NCBI RefSeq assembly: GCF_900117315.1
Contig: NZ_LT630337.1
Location: 257,368-321,367, forward strand
DNA from: Bacillus massilinigeriensis
Lineage (GTDB): Bacteria; Bacillota; Bacilli; Bacillales; Cytobacillaceae
Length of the DNA: 64,000 bases
Direction of reading: 5' to 3'
The translations under genes and the position numbers were made by a program. This document shows, one piece after another, positions 19,023 through 27,989 of the stretch. Numbering within the stretch: position 1 is the first letter of the stretch; the number at the start of each line of letters is the position of its first letter. The notes under the pieces were generated by a model. It had not been told where the DNA came from. It worked only from the letters and a program-made list of their open reading frames with translations, and searched no databases.

Positions 19023-19535
19023 ATGAAAAGAAAAAATGGGACACGATATACACAGGAATATAAAGCAGCTATTGTTAAACGAATGATGCCCCCAAATAAT
19101 GAATCTGTTACGAAAATTGCGAAAGAAGAAGGCATCTCAGATGTGACCTTGTACAGTTGGCGTAAAGAAGCTCGTGAGACTGGTGTCGCAGCACCTGGCA
19201 ATGGACAAACGAGTGACAAATGGAGTAGCCAAGATAAGTTTCTAATCGTGATGGAGACGTTCGCATTGAATGAAACAGAGCTGGCTGAGTATTGTCGTAA
19301 AAAGGGGCTGTATCGTGAACAGATTGAAGCATGGAAAAGTGTATGCCTTCAGGCAAATGGTCAGGCATTCGATCAAGCAAAACAACTGAATGGCGCTTTG
19401 AAGGAAGAACAGAAGCGTGCCAAACTATTAGAAAAAGAGCTACAAAAGAAAGAGAAGGCACTAGCTGAAGCTGCGGCATTATTACTTTTGCGAAAAAAGG
19501 CCCAAGCGATTTGGGGGGACGACGAGGAAGAATGA
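19023..19535 (+). CDS. IS3-family transposase OrfA, copy 2
   Basis: The 170-residue OrfA is closely related to that at 14352-14864, with the same HTH and coiled-coil arrangement. I chose ATG 19023 because it matches copy 1 and has ACACGGAGG 9 bases upstream. The stop overlaps orfB as ATGA, and the CGAAAAAAGGC slippery region is conserved. Confidence 0.9.
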   Translation: MKRKNGTRYTQEYKAAIVKRMMPPNNESVTKIAKEEGISDVTLYSWRKEARETGVAAPGNGQTSDKWSSQDKFLIVMETFALNETELAEYCRKKGLYREQIEAWKSVCLQANGQAFDQAKQLNGALKEEQKRAKLLEKELQKKEKALAEAAALLLLRKKAQAIWGDDEEE

Positions 19536-20566
19536 TTAGCCCGTCAAATCGCGCATTAGCAGTCAAACTCATCCAAGAAGCCAATCAAAATGGTGCGCGA
19601 TTAGCGAAGGCTTGCGAGGAGCTTCATATCAGCGTTCGTACCTATGAACGTTGGGTGGAAGATGGTGGTGTGAAGGTTGATCAACGCCCACTTGTGAAAA
19701 GACCCGTACCAAAAAATAAGTTGTCTGAAAAGGAAAAAGAAGAAATATTAACGGTTGTCAAACAGGAAGAATACGTCGATTTACCCCCGACACAAATTGT
19801 ACCAAAGCTTGCGGACAAAGGGACTTACATTGCGTCAGAATCCACCTTTTATCGTGTGTTACGTGAAGAAAAAATGCAGAATCATCGTGGTCGTAGTCAA
19901 AAGCCTGGGAAAAGAATTCCTGAGAGTCATCTAGCAACATCGCCAAATCAGGTATGGACATGGGATATTACGTGGCTGGGTGGACCTGTGAAAGGGTTGT
20001 ATTATCGACTCTATTTAATTCTCGATTTATTTAGTAGAAAAGCAGTTGGCTGGGAAGTGTGGGAAACAGAAGAGGCAAAGCACGCTGAAACACTTGTGAA
20101 AAAGGCAGTGATCAATGAAAAAATCAAAGGCGCACCACTCGTATTGCATTCTGATAATGGTAGTCCTATGAAAGCCGAGACATTTTTAAGTTTACTAGAG
20201 AAACTGGGAATTCAAAGTTCCTTTTCAAGACCTCGTGTAAGTAATGATAATCCTTACTCAGAAGCCATGTTTCGTACACTTAAATATAGACCGGATTACC
20301 CGCATAAAGGCTTTGCATCACTCGCAGAGGCAAGGGAATGGGCACAGAAATTTGTCTATTGGTACAACGAGATTCACTTGCATAGTGGATTAAATTTTGT
20401 GACACCTGTACAGTGTCATACTGGAGCACACGTAGCGATATTAGAAAAGAGAAAAGATATATACGAAGCAGCGAGAGCTAAACATCCTGAGCGTTGGACG
20501 AGAGGCACGAGAAATTGGAGACCGAATGAACAAGTAGCGCTAAATCCAATGAGAGATGAGAGGTAA
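19532..20566 (+). CDS. IS3-family transposase OrfB, copy 2
   Basis: This 344-residue integrase has the same WTWDIT, LHSDNG and NPYSEAMF catalytic motifs and DD(35)E spacing as copy 1. It ends 8 residues earlier than copy 1 (a different C-terminal tail after MRDE). The frame is intact. Confidence 0.92.
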   Translation: MISPSNRALAVKLIQEANQNGARLAKACEELHISVRTYERWVEDGGVKVDQRPLVKRPVPKNKLSEKEKEEILTVVKQEEYVDLPPTQIVPKLADKGTYIASESTFYRVLREEKMQNHRGRSQKPGKRIPESHLATSPNQVWTWDITWLGGPVKGLYYRLYLILDLFSRKAVGWEVWETEEAKHAETLVKKAVINEKIKGAPLVLHSDNGSPMKAETFLSLLEKLGIQSSFSRPRVSNDNPYSEAMFRTLKYRPDYPHKGFASLAEAREWAQKFVYWYNEIHLHSGLNFVTPVQCHTGAHVAILEKRKDIYEAARAKHPERWTRGTRNWRPNEQVALNPMRDER

Positions 20567-20601
20567 ACTGAAACATTGAAGAAATCATAATATCCCATTT
20601 C

Positions 20602-20653
20602 TCTGGTGGTTTGAATCGAAAGAGCGCTTTTCCTTTCGATTCAAACCACCAGA
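20602..20653 (+). other. Perfect 21-bp stem-loop at the 3' end of IS3 copy 2
   Basis: Arms 20602-20622 and 20633-20653 pair fully. Relative to copy 1, pair 1 changes from C-G to T-A and pair 8 from A-T to G-C, on both strands at once, which supports selection for the structure. Confidence 0.8.
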
Positions 20654-21027
20654 CCACCAAGCGCAGCGCGGTAGCTTTATTTGAACTCGGGATTTAAGGA
20701 ATTCTCTTAAAATACTAAAGTAATAAAATACGACAACTATATTGACAAACACCGTTAACCATTCGGAGAAAGCCTTTTGGTTATTTGCTTGCCTCAATTG
20801 TTATTGTGAAACTGTTCACATTGTCGACGGCTGTTACATTTATGGCATTTAGTATGAAAATGGTTGGTTTAGAGGTAAGCTTAGTCGAATCATTGTCGTT
20901 TTCAGTCATTACATTAATTTTTATCTTTTTGATGTGTTTGATTATTAATCATGTTGAAGAGAACCCACATACGATTATTACCGATATTTTGGATGACGAA
21001 TCATTATTCCAGAAAGGAGAATAAGAA

Positions 21028-21504
21028 GTGAAGGCAATTATAATCTATGCCACGAAGCACGGTGCAGTAGAAAAGGCAGCCTTAATTTTAAAAGAAAGAT
21101 TAGGTTGGGAGATCCCTACGGTGGACATTACGAAGGAATATGCACCACCACTGGAGGAATATGATACGGTTATTATAGGGGGATCAATTTACATTGGAAA
21201 TGTTCAGAAAGACTTAGTCAAATTTATGTATGATCATTTGGATGTTCTTTTGACAAAAAGGGTAGGCTTATTCCTTTGTGCGGGGCATCCGAATCAAGAG
21301 GAACTGGATAAAGAAATGAAAAGAGCATTTCCAGAGCAGCTATATAATCACGCAATTGTCAAAGAAGTATTCGGGTATGAATTTGACTTCTCAAAATTGA
21401 GTTTTTTAGAAAGGCTAACGATCAGAAACGTTGCTCATGTTAAAGAAAGTCAATTTGCTTTATCTGAGAAAAAGATTGATGAATTTGCCGGAATGATGAA
21501 ATGA
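21028..21504 (+). CDS. Flavodoxin-domain protein (HemG-like)
   Basis: This 158-residue FMN-binding protein has the N-terminal phosphate loop YATKHGAVEKAA and the strand-loop VIIGGSIYIGNVQKDLVKF near residue 50, as in flavodoxin-type protoporphyrinogen oxidases and related electron carriers. It starts at GTG with AAAGGAG upstream, 3 bp after the interrupted membrane gene, so the two were probably one operon. The actual partner and substrate are unknown. Confidence 0.8.
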   Translation: MKAIIIYATKHGAVEKAALILKERLGWEIPTVDITKEYAPPLEEYDTVIIGGSIYIGNVQKDLVKFMYDHLDVLLTKRVGLFLCAGHPNQEELDKEMKRAFPEQLYNHAIVKEVFGYEFDFSKLSFLERLTIRNVAHVKESQFALSEKKIDEFAGMMK

Positions 21505-21509
21505 GTATA

Positions 21510-21552
21510 AGGTGACAGGCACCATCCAAAAATTGGATGGTGCCTGTCACCT
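21510..21552. repeat. Palindromic intergenic repeat, copy A
   Basis: Arms AGGTGACAGGCACCATCCAA and their exact reverse complement surround a 3-base loop, followed by a T-rich tract. Nearly the same palindrome occurs at 26818-26860 and a related one at the end of brnQ (about 30480-30520). It could work as a terminator for the flavodoxin gene. Confidence 0.85.
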
Positions 21553-21653
21553 AAATTTTTTTCCAAGTTTGTATGGATTTTCTAGAATTGTATTTTATAA
21601 TGAAGAGATAAGTAAATTGTCTGATAATAGAATATACTTTATTGGAGGGAGCA

Positions 21654-22829
21654 ATGGGGAAAACTAAGGGAGTTGAAAGAGTTGAAAGGCTATCTTCTTC
21701 TGTTGAGATAGTCATTTTTTGTTTTAGGCTATTGTTTTATGTTTTTGCCGTCATTGATCTGTACATTGAAAAGAATACCTTTGATCATTTTTACTTCTCA
21801 TTATTTCTTGTACTAGCTGCGATGATTATTCCACTTGTGTTTTGGGTCCCACTATTAGTCAAAAAGAGTACCCTATATTGTATAACTGAATTCGTAATCA
21901 GTGGTTCATTATCTATTTATGCCATGGCGGTAAGCAATGAATATTCGAGTATGTTTGTCCTATCAGCATTAACCATTGCTTATCATTTAGAGAAAAGATA
22001 TTATAAATGGTTTCCTATTTTACTTATATTTCCGTTACTTCAATTTATTATAAAAGGCTTCATTCCTGGTGAAAATGGCTATATGTATGTGTTTATTAAT
22101 TGGGTTTTCACAATAATAGGGTTTGGTTTTAATATGCTCATTGAATCCTATAAACGAACACAGGAATTAAACAGAATCATAGAGGAGCAAAATCAAAATT
22201 TACTTCAATATGCCAAGCAAATCGAAACCTTAACTTTAGTAGAAGAGCGGAACAGGATGGCTAGAGACTTACATGATACACTCGGTCATTCCTTTATTTC
22301 TTATATTTTAGGCTTAGATGCAGTCCAATATTTAGTTGATTCAGATTCAGAGAAGGCAAAGGGAAAAATTGAAGAGCTTCGTGAACATGCTGCTGCAAGT
22401 CTAGATGAAATTAGGGAAACGATTCATGAAATTGGCTCTGAATCGGATATCTTACTAACTAGTAATTTTCAAGCGATTATTAATGAATTTACTGAGTACA
22501 CCAATACAAGAGTCACCTTTAAAATAGCTGGAGAGGAATATTTCCTGCATCATTCGATGAGAATGGCCCTCCTTCGAACATTACAGGAAAGCTTGACCAA
22601 TGCAAAGAGACATGGAAAAGCGGAGGAAATTCAAGTAGGGCTCTCTTTCCATGAGGATGCTACTGAGTTGGCCATTAGGGATAATGGAATGGGTTCTGAC
22701 AAGATAACAATAGGCTTTGGTTTGAAATCAATGAAGGATCGCGTGGAAGCTTTAAATGGGGAATTGAAAGTAGAGTCAGCTTTGAATTTTGGGACATCAA
22801 TTAAAGTTACTATTCCATATCGGAGGTGA
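21654..22829 (+). CDS. NarL-type sensor histidine kinase
   Basis: This membrane kinase of 391 residues has five to six hydrophobic segments in residues 15-160, a short coiled coil (TQELNRIIEEQNQNLLQ), and a HisKA_3 dimerisation domain with phospho-acceptor His207 in RNRMARDLHDTLGHS. The ATPase has the N-box LTNAKRHGKA and the G-box DNGMGSDKITIGFGLKSM. I chose ATG 21654, preceded by TTGGAGGGAG. It overlaps its cognate regulator. The stimulus is unknown; the multi-helix sensor without an extracellular domain suggests an intramembrane signal, and the serine hydrolase and ABC exporter downstream suggest cell-envelope stress. Confidence 0.9.
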   Translation: MGKTKGVERVERLSSSVEIVIFCFRLLFYVFAVIDLYIEKNTFDHFYFSLFLVLAAMIIPLVFWVPLLVKKSTLYCITEFVISGSLSIYAMAVSNEYSSMFVLSALTIAYHLEKRYYKWFPILLIFPLLQFIIKGFIPGENGYMYVFINWVFTIIGFGFNMLIESYKRTQELNRIIEEQNQNLLQYAKQIETLTLVEERNRMARDLHDTLGHSFISYILGLDAVQYLVDSDSEKAKGKIEELREHAAASLDEIRETIHEIGSESDILLTSNFQAIINEFTEYTNTRVTFKIAGEEYFLHHSMRMALLRTLQESLTNAKRHGKAEEIQVGLSFHEDATELAIRDNGMGSDKITIGFGLKSMKDRVEALNGELKVESALNFGTSIKVTIPYRR

Positions 22830-22834
22830 AAAGG

Positions 22835-23509
22835 ATGGAAAATATAAAGGTATTAATTGCAGACGATCAGGGTCTGATAAGGGAAAGCTTAAATATTGTA
22901 CTAAATATGGAGGATCAATTAGAAGTAGTTGGACTGGCTGAAAATGGACAGGAGGCCATTCAATTGTGTGAATCTCTATCTCCAGATGTTGTTCTTATGG
23001 ACATCAACATGCCCGTGATGGATGGAGTGACCGCAACGAAATCGATAAAAACTAGCTGGCCAGATATAAAAGTTATTATCCTCACCTCTTATCAGGATGT
23101 AGATTATGTCGTCAGTGCATTAGCAAATGGAGCAGAGGGATATTTACTAAAATCATTAAATCCTAGAAGTCTTGCAAGCAGTATTCGATTGGTGCATGAA
23201 GGTGGATCCCTCGTCACAAAGGAAATGGCTGCTAGTCTGATAAACAGTCAGTCACAAAAGAATGAGGAAGCTGAAACCGTAACCCAACAGAATGAGAATA
23301 CGAACCTTATTGCCCAATATGGTTTGAGTGAACGAGAGGTCGAGGTCTTAAAGCTCTTGGCCTTAGGGTTGAGAAACAATGATATTTCTGAACGATTATT
23401 TTTAAGCGTTGGAACTGTGAAAAATTATATCTCGAATATATATGCGAAGCTTGAGGTGAAGGGTCGCAAGGAAGCAACAATGAAAGCAAAGAAAGAAGGA
23501 TTATTCTAA
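22835..23509 (+). CDS. NarL/LuxR-family response regulator
   Basis: The 224-residue regulator has a receiver domain with phospho-acceptor Asp56 (VVLMDINMP) and the Lys of YLLKSL, then a C-terminal LuxR-type HTH (LSEREVEVLKLLALGLRN ... VKNYISNIYAKL). I start at ATG 22835, which is 8 bases after GGAGG; that site lies in the end of the kinase gene, so translation is coupled. Its targets may include the hydrolase and ABC genes that follow. Confidence 0.92.
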   Translation: MENIKVLIADDQGLIRESLNIVLNMEDQLEVVGLAENGQEAIQLCESLSPDVVLMDINMPVMDGVTATKSIKTSWPDIKVIILTSYQDVDYVVSALANGAEGYLLKSLNPRSLASSIRLVHEGGSLVTKEMAASLINSQSQKNEEAETVTQQNENTNLIAQYGLSEREVEVLKLLALGLRNNDISERLFLSVGTVKNYISNIYAKLEVKGRKEATMKAKKEGLF

Positions 23510-23541
23510 TAAGTAGGTATTAAATTGGGAATCCTATATGA

Positions 23542-23584
23542 TTATGGCTGTGTTAAAGTTCAAGTTTAACAGAGCCATAATTTT
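23542..23584 (+). terminator. Terminator after the NarL-type two-component operon
   Basis: Arms TTATGGCT.TGTTAAA and TTTAACA.AGCCATAA pair with one mismatch, and T residues follow. Confidence 0.6.
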
Positions 23585-23698
23585 AAAAAGGTCATAGAAA
23601 GAACAAAGTTTGTCATTCAACTTGTTACTTTTTTTCACTCCTCTAAGTGACTTTTCCTATTTACAATACGAAATAGAAATCAACTTGGAGGAATGAAT

Positions 23699-24811
23699 AT
23701 GAAAAAGGTATTTAGGGTTTTATCGATAATAATTGGATGCTTCATTTTATTATCCATACCGGCAGCATTTATATTTGGAAGTACAAAGCACACGGATCTT
23801 GACGGAACAAAGAAGGAAAAGGTAACACAATTTATGAACCAATTTGTAAAGAAAAATAAGTTTCATGGAACGGTACTTGTCACCTATAAAGGTAAGACTT
23901 TACTCAATCGTTCATATGGTTTCACTAATCGTGAGGAAAAGATTCCATTCCATAACAATGTGAAGTTTCCAATTGGCTCTGTAACCAAATCGATGACGGC
24001 TATATCCATTTTGCAATTGGAGCAAGAAGGGAAGCTTTCTGTTAAAGATAAGTTATCAAAATATTTTCCTGACTTTCCTAAAGGGGAAAAAATAACTATC
24101 CACCAAATACTAAACCATACTTCAGGCCTAGGCGATTACTTAACCATGAAGGATTATATGAAGCCTTATTCTGATGAAAAAATTTTAAATCTTATCTATA
24201 AAGATAAATTGCATTCTGAGCCAGGTGAAAAATTCAGCTATGTAAATTCGGGCTATTATTTACTTGGAAGAATCATAGAAAAAGTATCAGGAGTAGATTA
24301 CTCTACTTATTTGCAGAAGAATATTTTTGATAAAGCGAAAATGTCGAACACAGAAATTATGAATAAAGAGAATAATGAATGGCCAGTCATAGGCTATGAA
24401 AATGAAAAAAAGGTAAAAAACGTTCATCCATCCTTACTCTTTGCGTTTGGTTCGGTTCTATCAACGAAAGAGGATTTAATTAAATATATTGATGCGATTG
24501 AATCTCATCAGCTTCTTTCAGAGGAAGAAACAAATAAAATGTTAAAGGCCAGTACCAAGATTCGTCTTGTAGGTGGATATGGCTATGGATGGTATGTGAT
24601 GAACAATGCTTACTCCTTGAATGAAAAGCTCTATTCTCATGGAGGATCCCTACCAGGATTACGTTCTGGTTTAATGCGATATCAGGATCAGGATTTAACC
24701 ATAGTTATTTTTACCAATAAGGGTGAAAGTTTTAATTATTACGCTCTTGGAAATGAAATCGCCTCAATTATTTTTGATAAAAGAATTTGGTTTTATCAAA
24801 AAATACAATAA
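23699..24811 (+). CDS. Serine hydrolase of the beta-lactamase/penicillin-binding family
   Basis: The 370-residue protein has an N-terminal membrane helix (VLSIIIGCFILLSIPAAF) that anchors or exports it. The catalytic domain has the SxxK motif SVTK near residue 96, YVN (YxN) near 180 and HGG near 315 (SHGGSLPG), as in class C beta-lactamase-like DD-peptidases and esterases. I prefer ATG 23699, 7 bases after GGAGG, to ATG 23693. True beta-lactamase activity cannot be inferred; most members of this family are esterases or carboxypeptidases. Confidence 0.85.
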   Translation: MKKVFRVLSIIIGCFILLSIPAAFIFGSTKHTDLDGTKKEKVTQFMNQFVKKNKFHGTVLVTYKGKTLLNRSYGFTNREEKIPFHNNVKFPIGSVTKSMTAISILQLEQEGKLSVKDKLSKYFPDFPKGEKITIHQILNHTSGLGDYLTMKDYMKPYSDEKILNLIYKDKLHSEPGEKFSYVNSGYYLLGRIIEKVSGVDYSTYLQKNIFDKAKMSNTEIMNKENNEWPVIGYENEKKVKNVHPSLLFAFGSVLSTKEDLIKYIDAIESHQLLSEEETNKMLKASTKIRLVGGYGYGWYVMNNAYSLNEKLYSHGGSLPGLRSGLMRYQDQDLTIVIFTNKGESFNYYALGNEIASIIFDKRIWFYQKIQ

Positions 24812-24936
24812 AAGGTGGATACTAATCTAAGTCTTAGGTCCCTGTTGGCAATTGAAAAGTTGAATTACGATGGATATGCTTTGGAAATTTGGAAAGTAAA
24901 AATGTTTATGTAAATAGTTTTGAGAGGAGTGTCAAC

Positions 24937-25863
24937 ATGTCAGGTGTTGTGGAAATACAGAATGTCACAAAGATCATCAAAGGAAGGAAAATTATTGATT
25001 CTTTAAGCTTTGAAGTAAATAAAGGGGAAGTATTTGGTTTTTTGGGACCGAATGGAGCAGGGAAAACAACCACTATTCGTATGATAGTAGGCTTAATTGG
25101 CATTACGTCAGGGGATATCAAAATTGCTGGATACAGTATTAAAAATCATTTTGAAAAAGCGGTTAGCCATGTAGGGGCAATCGTTGAAAATCCTGAAATG
25201 TACAAATTTCTTAGCGGCTATGAAAATCTTATTCATTTTGCAAGGATGTCAAAAGGAGTCAATAAGGGAAAAATTGATGAGGTCGTGGAGCTTGTAGGAT
25301 TAACAGATCGTATCCATGATAAGGTGAAGACTTATTCCCTTGGGATGAGACAAAGGCTCGGTCTTGCGCAGGCCCTTTTACATGAACCAGAGGTGCTGAT
25401 ATTAGATGAACCGACTAACGGATTAGATCCTGCAGGAATTCGTGAGATACGTGATCATTTACGAATGCTTGCAAGAGAAAAGAATATGGCAGTCATTGTA
25501 TCAAGTCACTTACTCTCAGAAATGGAAATGATGTGTGATCGAATTGGGATCATCCAAAAAGGTAAGTTAATAGATGTCCAGTTAGTGAATGATTTTGTTC
25601 AGGGGAATGAAAATTCTTATGAGCTAGAGGTTTCTCCTGTTGAGAAGGCGAAACAACGAGCGATAGAAATTTATCCAAACACAAAGATTGAAATTACCGA
25701 TAGTGGAATTATATTACCTTTAAAGAAGGAGGAAGTTCCTTCTCTAGTACGAGAATTAGTTGCCTCTGATATTCAAATATATGGCATTAAAGAGGTAACG
25801 AAAACTTTAGAGGACCGCTTCTTAGAGGTAACGAAAGGCAAGGAGGTTGTAGCAAATGCTTAA
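24937..25863 (+). CDS. ABC transporter ATP-binding protein
   Basis: The 308-residue ATPase has Walker A GPNGAGKTTT, signature SLGMRQRLGLAQALL, Walker B VLILDEPTNGLDP and the switch SSHLL, followed by a C-terminal extension typical of ABC-2 drug, lantibiotic-immunity or bacitracin-type exporters. ATG 24937 has GAGAGGAG upstream. It overlaps the permease gene by 8 bp. Confidence 0.93.
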   Translation: MSGVVEIQNVTKIIKGRKIIDSLSFEVNKGEVFGFLGPNGAGKTTTIRMIVGLIGITSGDIKIAGYSIKNHFEKAVSHVGAIVENPEMYKFLSGYENLIHFARMSKGVNKGKIDEVVELVGLTDRIHDKVKTYSLGMRQRLGLAQALLHEPEVLILDEPTNGLDPAGIREIRDHLRMLAREKNMAVIVSSHLLSEMEMMCDRIGIIQKGKLIDVQLVNDFVQGNENSYELEVSPVEKAKQRAIEIYPNTKIEITDSGIILPLKKEEVPSLVRELVASDIQIYGIKEVTKTLEDRFLEVTKGKEVVANA

Positions 25864-26815
25864 TTTAATCCGAAATGAGCTTTTAAAAATATTTAAGCGA
25901 CCAGGTACCTATGTCATGATTGGCTTGCTTGTAATGATGTTAACAGTAATGGGTGGAATTATTAAGTATCAGGAAGGTAATGGTGCGGCCCCAGATAATC
26001 AAAACTGGAAGCAAGAGCTGCAAACACAAATTAATTCATCACAAAAGGAATTAGAAACAATGGGAGACAAAATTCCTGAGAGCCAGCTAGTGTACTTTAA
26101 AAGGGATATTGCCATCAAAGAATACCAGATTGAGAATAATATTTCTCCATACACTGATTATGACGTTTGGGAATTTGTTAATGATGCGTCCAATATGATT
26201 CAATTTGCGGGATTGTTTACAATTATTGTGGCAGCAGGTATTGTTGCATCTGAGTTTAATTGGGGTACTGTAAAATTATTATTAATTAGACCGATTGCAA
26301 GAAGTAGGCTTCTTATTGCTAAGTACTCAACCGTACTACTCTTTGCCCTAATGATGCTAGTCATATTGTTCGCATATTCAGCTTTACTAGGCTTCATTTT
26401 ATTTGGATCACCTGAAGCTGCAGAGCCATACTTGAAATACTTTGACGGAAAAGTAACAGAGCAATCAATGATTTTCCATCTTATGAATTATTATGGATTG
26501 CAGTCGATTACGATGCTCATGCTCTCCACAATGGCATTTATGATTTCTGCTGTATTTAGAAATAGCTCCCTTGCTATTGGACTATCCATCTTCTTAATGT
26601 TTACTGGTGGGCAATTAACGAGTCTTTTAGCTTCAAAATTCGAATGGGCAAAATACATCCTATTTGCAAATACAGACCTAATGCAATACTTTGAAGGAAT
26701 GCCAATGGTCGAAGGAATGACCCTAACATTCTCAATCATTATGCTAGTAATCTACTTTATCCTATTTCAATTCCTTGCTCACTATGTCTTCAAGAAAAGA
26801 GACGTAGCAGCATAA
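25856..26815 (+). CDS. ABC-2 type transporter permease
   Basis: The 319-residue membrane protein has an N-terminal helix (YVMIGLLVMMLTVMGGI), a roughly 75-residue external loop, then five helices, the layout of ABC-2 exporters partnered with the ATPase just upstream. AGGAGG lies inside the ATPase gene 10 bases before the ATG. The substrate is unknown. Confidence 0.9.
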   Translation: MLNLIRNELLKIFKRPGTYVMIGLLVMMLTVMGGIIKYQEGNGAAPDNQNWKQELQTQINSSQKELETMGDKIPESQLVYFKRDIAIKEYQIENNISPYTDYDVWEFVNDASNMIQFAGLFTIIVAAGIVASEFNWGTVKLLLIRPIARSRLLIAKYSTVLLFALMMLVILFAYSALLGFILFGSPEAAEPYLKYFDGKVTEQSMIFHLMNYYGLQSITMLMLSTMAFMISAVFRNSSLAIGLSIFLMFTGGQLTSLLASKFEWAKYILFANTDLMQYFEGMPMVEGMTLTFSIIMLVIYFILFQFLAHYVFKKRDVAA

Positions 26816-26817
26816 AA

Positions 26818-26860
26818 GGGGTGACAGGCACCATCCAAAATTTGGATGGTGCCTGTCACC
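26818..26860. repeat. Palindromic intergenic repeat, copy B
   Basis: The core arm GTGACAGGCACCATCCAAA and its complement lie around a single A, starting 3 bp after the permease stop. It is the same palindrome as at 21510-21552 and probably terminates the ABC operon. Confidence 0.85.
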
Positions 26861-26972
26861 CTTATTCTAGAATTTTATGACTTTTTAACTCAATTCTTCA
26901 CTATGGTATGTGACTTTTTCTTAATAAAATAAAACCATGATAAGAACAAGAAAAAAAAGGATGGGTTGAAGA

Positions 26973-27401
26973 ATGAAAAAATTAATCGGTATTTGTTTAT
27001 TAGTTCCAGCGATACTGCTTGCGGGTTGTGACATCGAAATTAATACTTCCAAAGAAGAGGCATTAGGTGAAAAGGGGGAACTTCTAGGAAGTGAATTTGA
27101 AAGAGTAAAAAGTGAAATAGACGATATTAATCAGAAAAAGGAACTTACATCGGAAGATCAAGAGTTAATCGCTGAGAATCTAGAGGATTTGAATAACGCA
27201 ATCAAAAGTTTTGAAGAAGAGGAAGGAACCTTTATCACAAAAGGAGCCATGAAGCTAGCGAAGAAAGTATTAGATGATAAGAAAGATGAGTTTTCTGAAA
27301 TTCAGGAAAAGGCTAAAAATGGTACAGCAACAGTCGATGATGTTAAGGAGTTGCAGGAAATTTTAGAAGCGGATGTTCAATTTAGCCTATTTGGCAAATA
27401 A
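26973..27401 (+). CDS. Small secreted lipoprotein with helical body
   Basis: The 142-residue protein has a lipoprotein signal peptide ending in LLAGC (Cys19 would be lipidated). The rest is charged, Glu/Lys-rich and predicted mostly helical (SEFERVKSEIDDINQKKEL; LKEL and LEDL repeats). I do not recognise the family. A strong AAAAGGATGGG site precedes the ATG. Confidence 0.75.
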   Translation: MKKLIGICLLVPAILLAGCDIEINTSKEEALGEKGELLGSEFERVKSEIDDINQKKELTSEDQELIAENLEDLNNAIKSFEEEEGTFITKGAMKLAKKVLDDKKDEFSEIQEKAKNGTATVDDVKELQEILEADVQFSLFGK

Positions 27402-27435
27402 AATCTGGTGTTATAGTAATGAAGGATATAATACA

Positions 27436-27484
27436 AAAGGCTAACTAAAGGTTAAATAAATGACCTCTAGTTAGCCTTTACTAT
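27436..27484. terminator. Bidirectional terminator between the lipoprotein gene and queT
   Basis: AAAGGCTAACTA pairs with TAGTTAGCCTTT around an inner AGG/CCT stem; T and A tracts on either side suit both convergent genes. Confidence 0.75.
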
Positions 27485-27492
27485 TCTATTGT

Positions 27493-27987
27493 TTAATCAA
27501 TTAATTTATCAAAATGAATCCTTTTATTCAATGCATGCATAACAGGTACACCCACAATCATAACTACAAATTCACCGACAGCTGTTGTGAGCCAGGTGAA
27601 TAAGAACGGTAATTCAAAAGCTAGATGTAATTCAATAGCAATGAAAAACATGCTAATTGTAAAGACAACTGTATTAAATACCATTCGAGCTAAGATGCCT
27701 TTGATAAAACGTGCAGATGCAATGGTAATGAGTAATGAGATAAGCGTTTGACCAACACCAAACACTAAATCATAAGCGACCATTGGCGAAAACAATAGAT
27801 TAGTTAAAAATACACCCAAAACCATTCCAAATAAATACTTTTTGTTAAAGACGACGAGATGATTAAACATCTCTGATACTCGGAATTGAATTTGGGTAAA
27901 ACCAAATGGTTGAATGAGCATGGACACAGCAATATATAAAGCTGCCAAAATCCCATTCGCAACAAGCGTTTTTACCTTCATATTCAT
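27493..27987 (-). CDS. queT: QueT-family queuosine precursor transporter
   Basis: The 164-residue integral membrane protein has five to six helices and the QueT-family N-terminus LVANGILAALYIAVSMLIQPFGF with IQFRVSEMFNHLVVF. QueT is the substrate-binding (S) subunit of an ECF-type importer for preQ0/preQ1. A preQ1-I riboswitch immediately upstream independently supports the substrate. The start could be ATG 27987 or the Met two codons later; the riboswitch covers their ribosome binding site. Confidence 0.93.
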   Translation of the reverse strand: MNMKVKTLVANGILAALYIAVSMLIQPFGFTQIQFRVSEMFNHLVVFNKKYLFGMVLGVFLTNLLFSPMVAYDLVFGVGQTLISLLITIASARFIKGILARMVFNTVVFTISMFFIAIELHLAFELPFLFTWLTTAVGEFVVMIVGVPVMHALNKRIHFDKLID

Positions 27988-27989
27988 TT

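Larger units (their letters stand above)
18949..20754 (+). mobile_element. IS3-family insertion sequence copy 2 (1806 bp)
   Basis: It has the same ends as copy 1 (CCCTCTCTGTTAGG ... GACAAACACCG) and is flanked by TTAA at 18945-18948 and 20755-20758. It has the same gene order and a conserved stem-loop. The nucleotide sequence differs from copy 1 at many scattered positions, so the two are separate arrivals or old relatives rather than a fresh local duplication. It lies in the same orientation as copy 1. Confidence 0.93.
18294..21024 (+). pseudogene. Multi-pass membrane protein gene interrupted by IS3 copy 2
   Basis: The 5' part 18294-18948 encodes a signal-like first helix (LLSISLIFLLVIASLFG), an extracellular segment and several membrane helices. 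The 3' part 20759-21024 continues with two more helices (LLASIVIVKLFTLSTAV; SVITLIFIFLMCLI) and an acidic tail. Joining them across the 4-bp TTAA duplication restores one frame of 306 residues. I do not recognise the family. The downstream flavodoxin gene begins 4 bp later and was probably its operon partner, so polar effects are likely. The start could also be GTG 18291. Confidence 0.85.

Noticed and set aside
14278..20754. A composite transposon made by the two IS3 copies
   Set aside because: Each copy has its own 4-bp target duplication, and the sequence between is host array and host gene.
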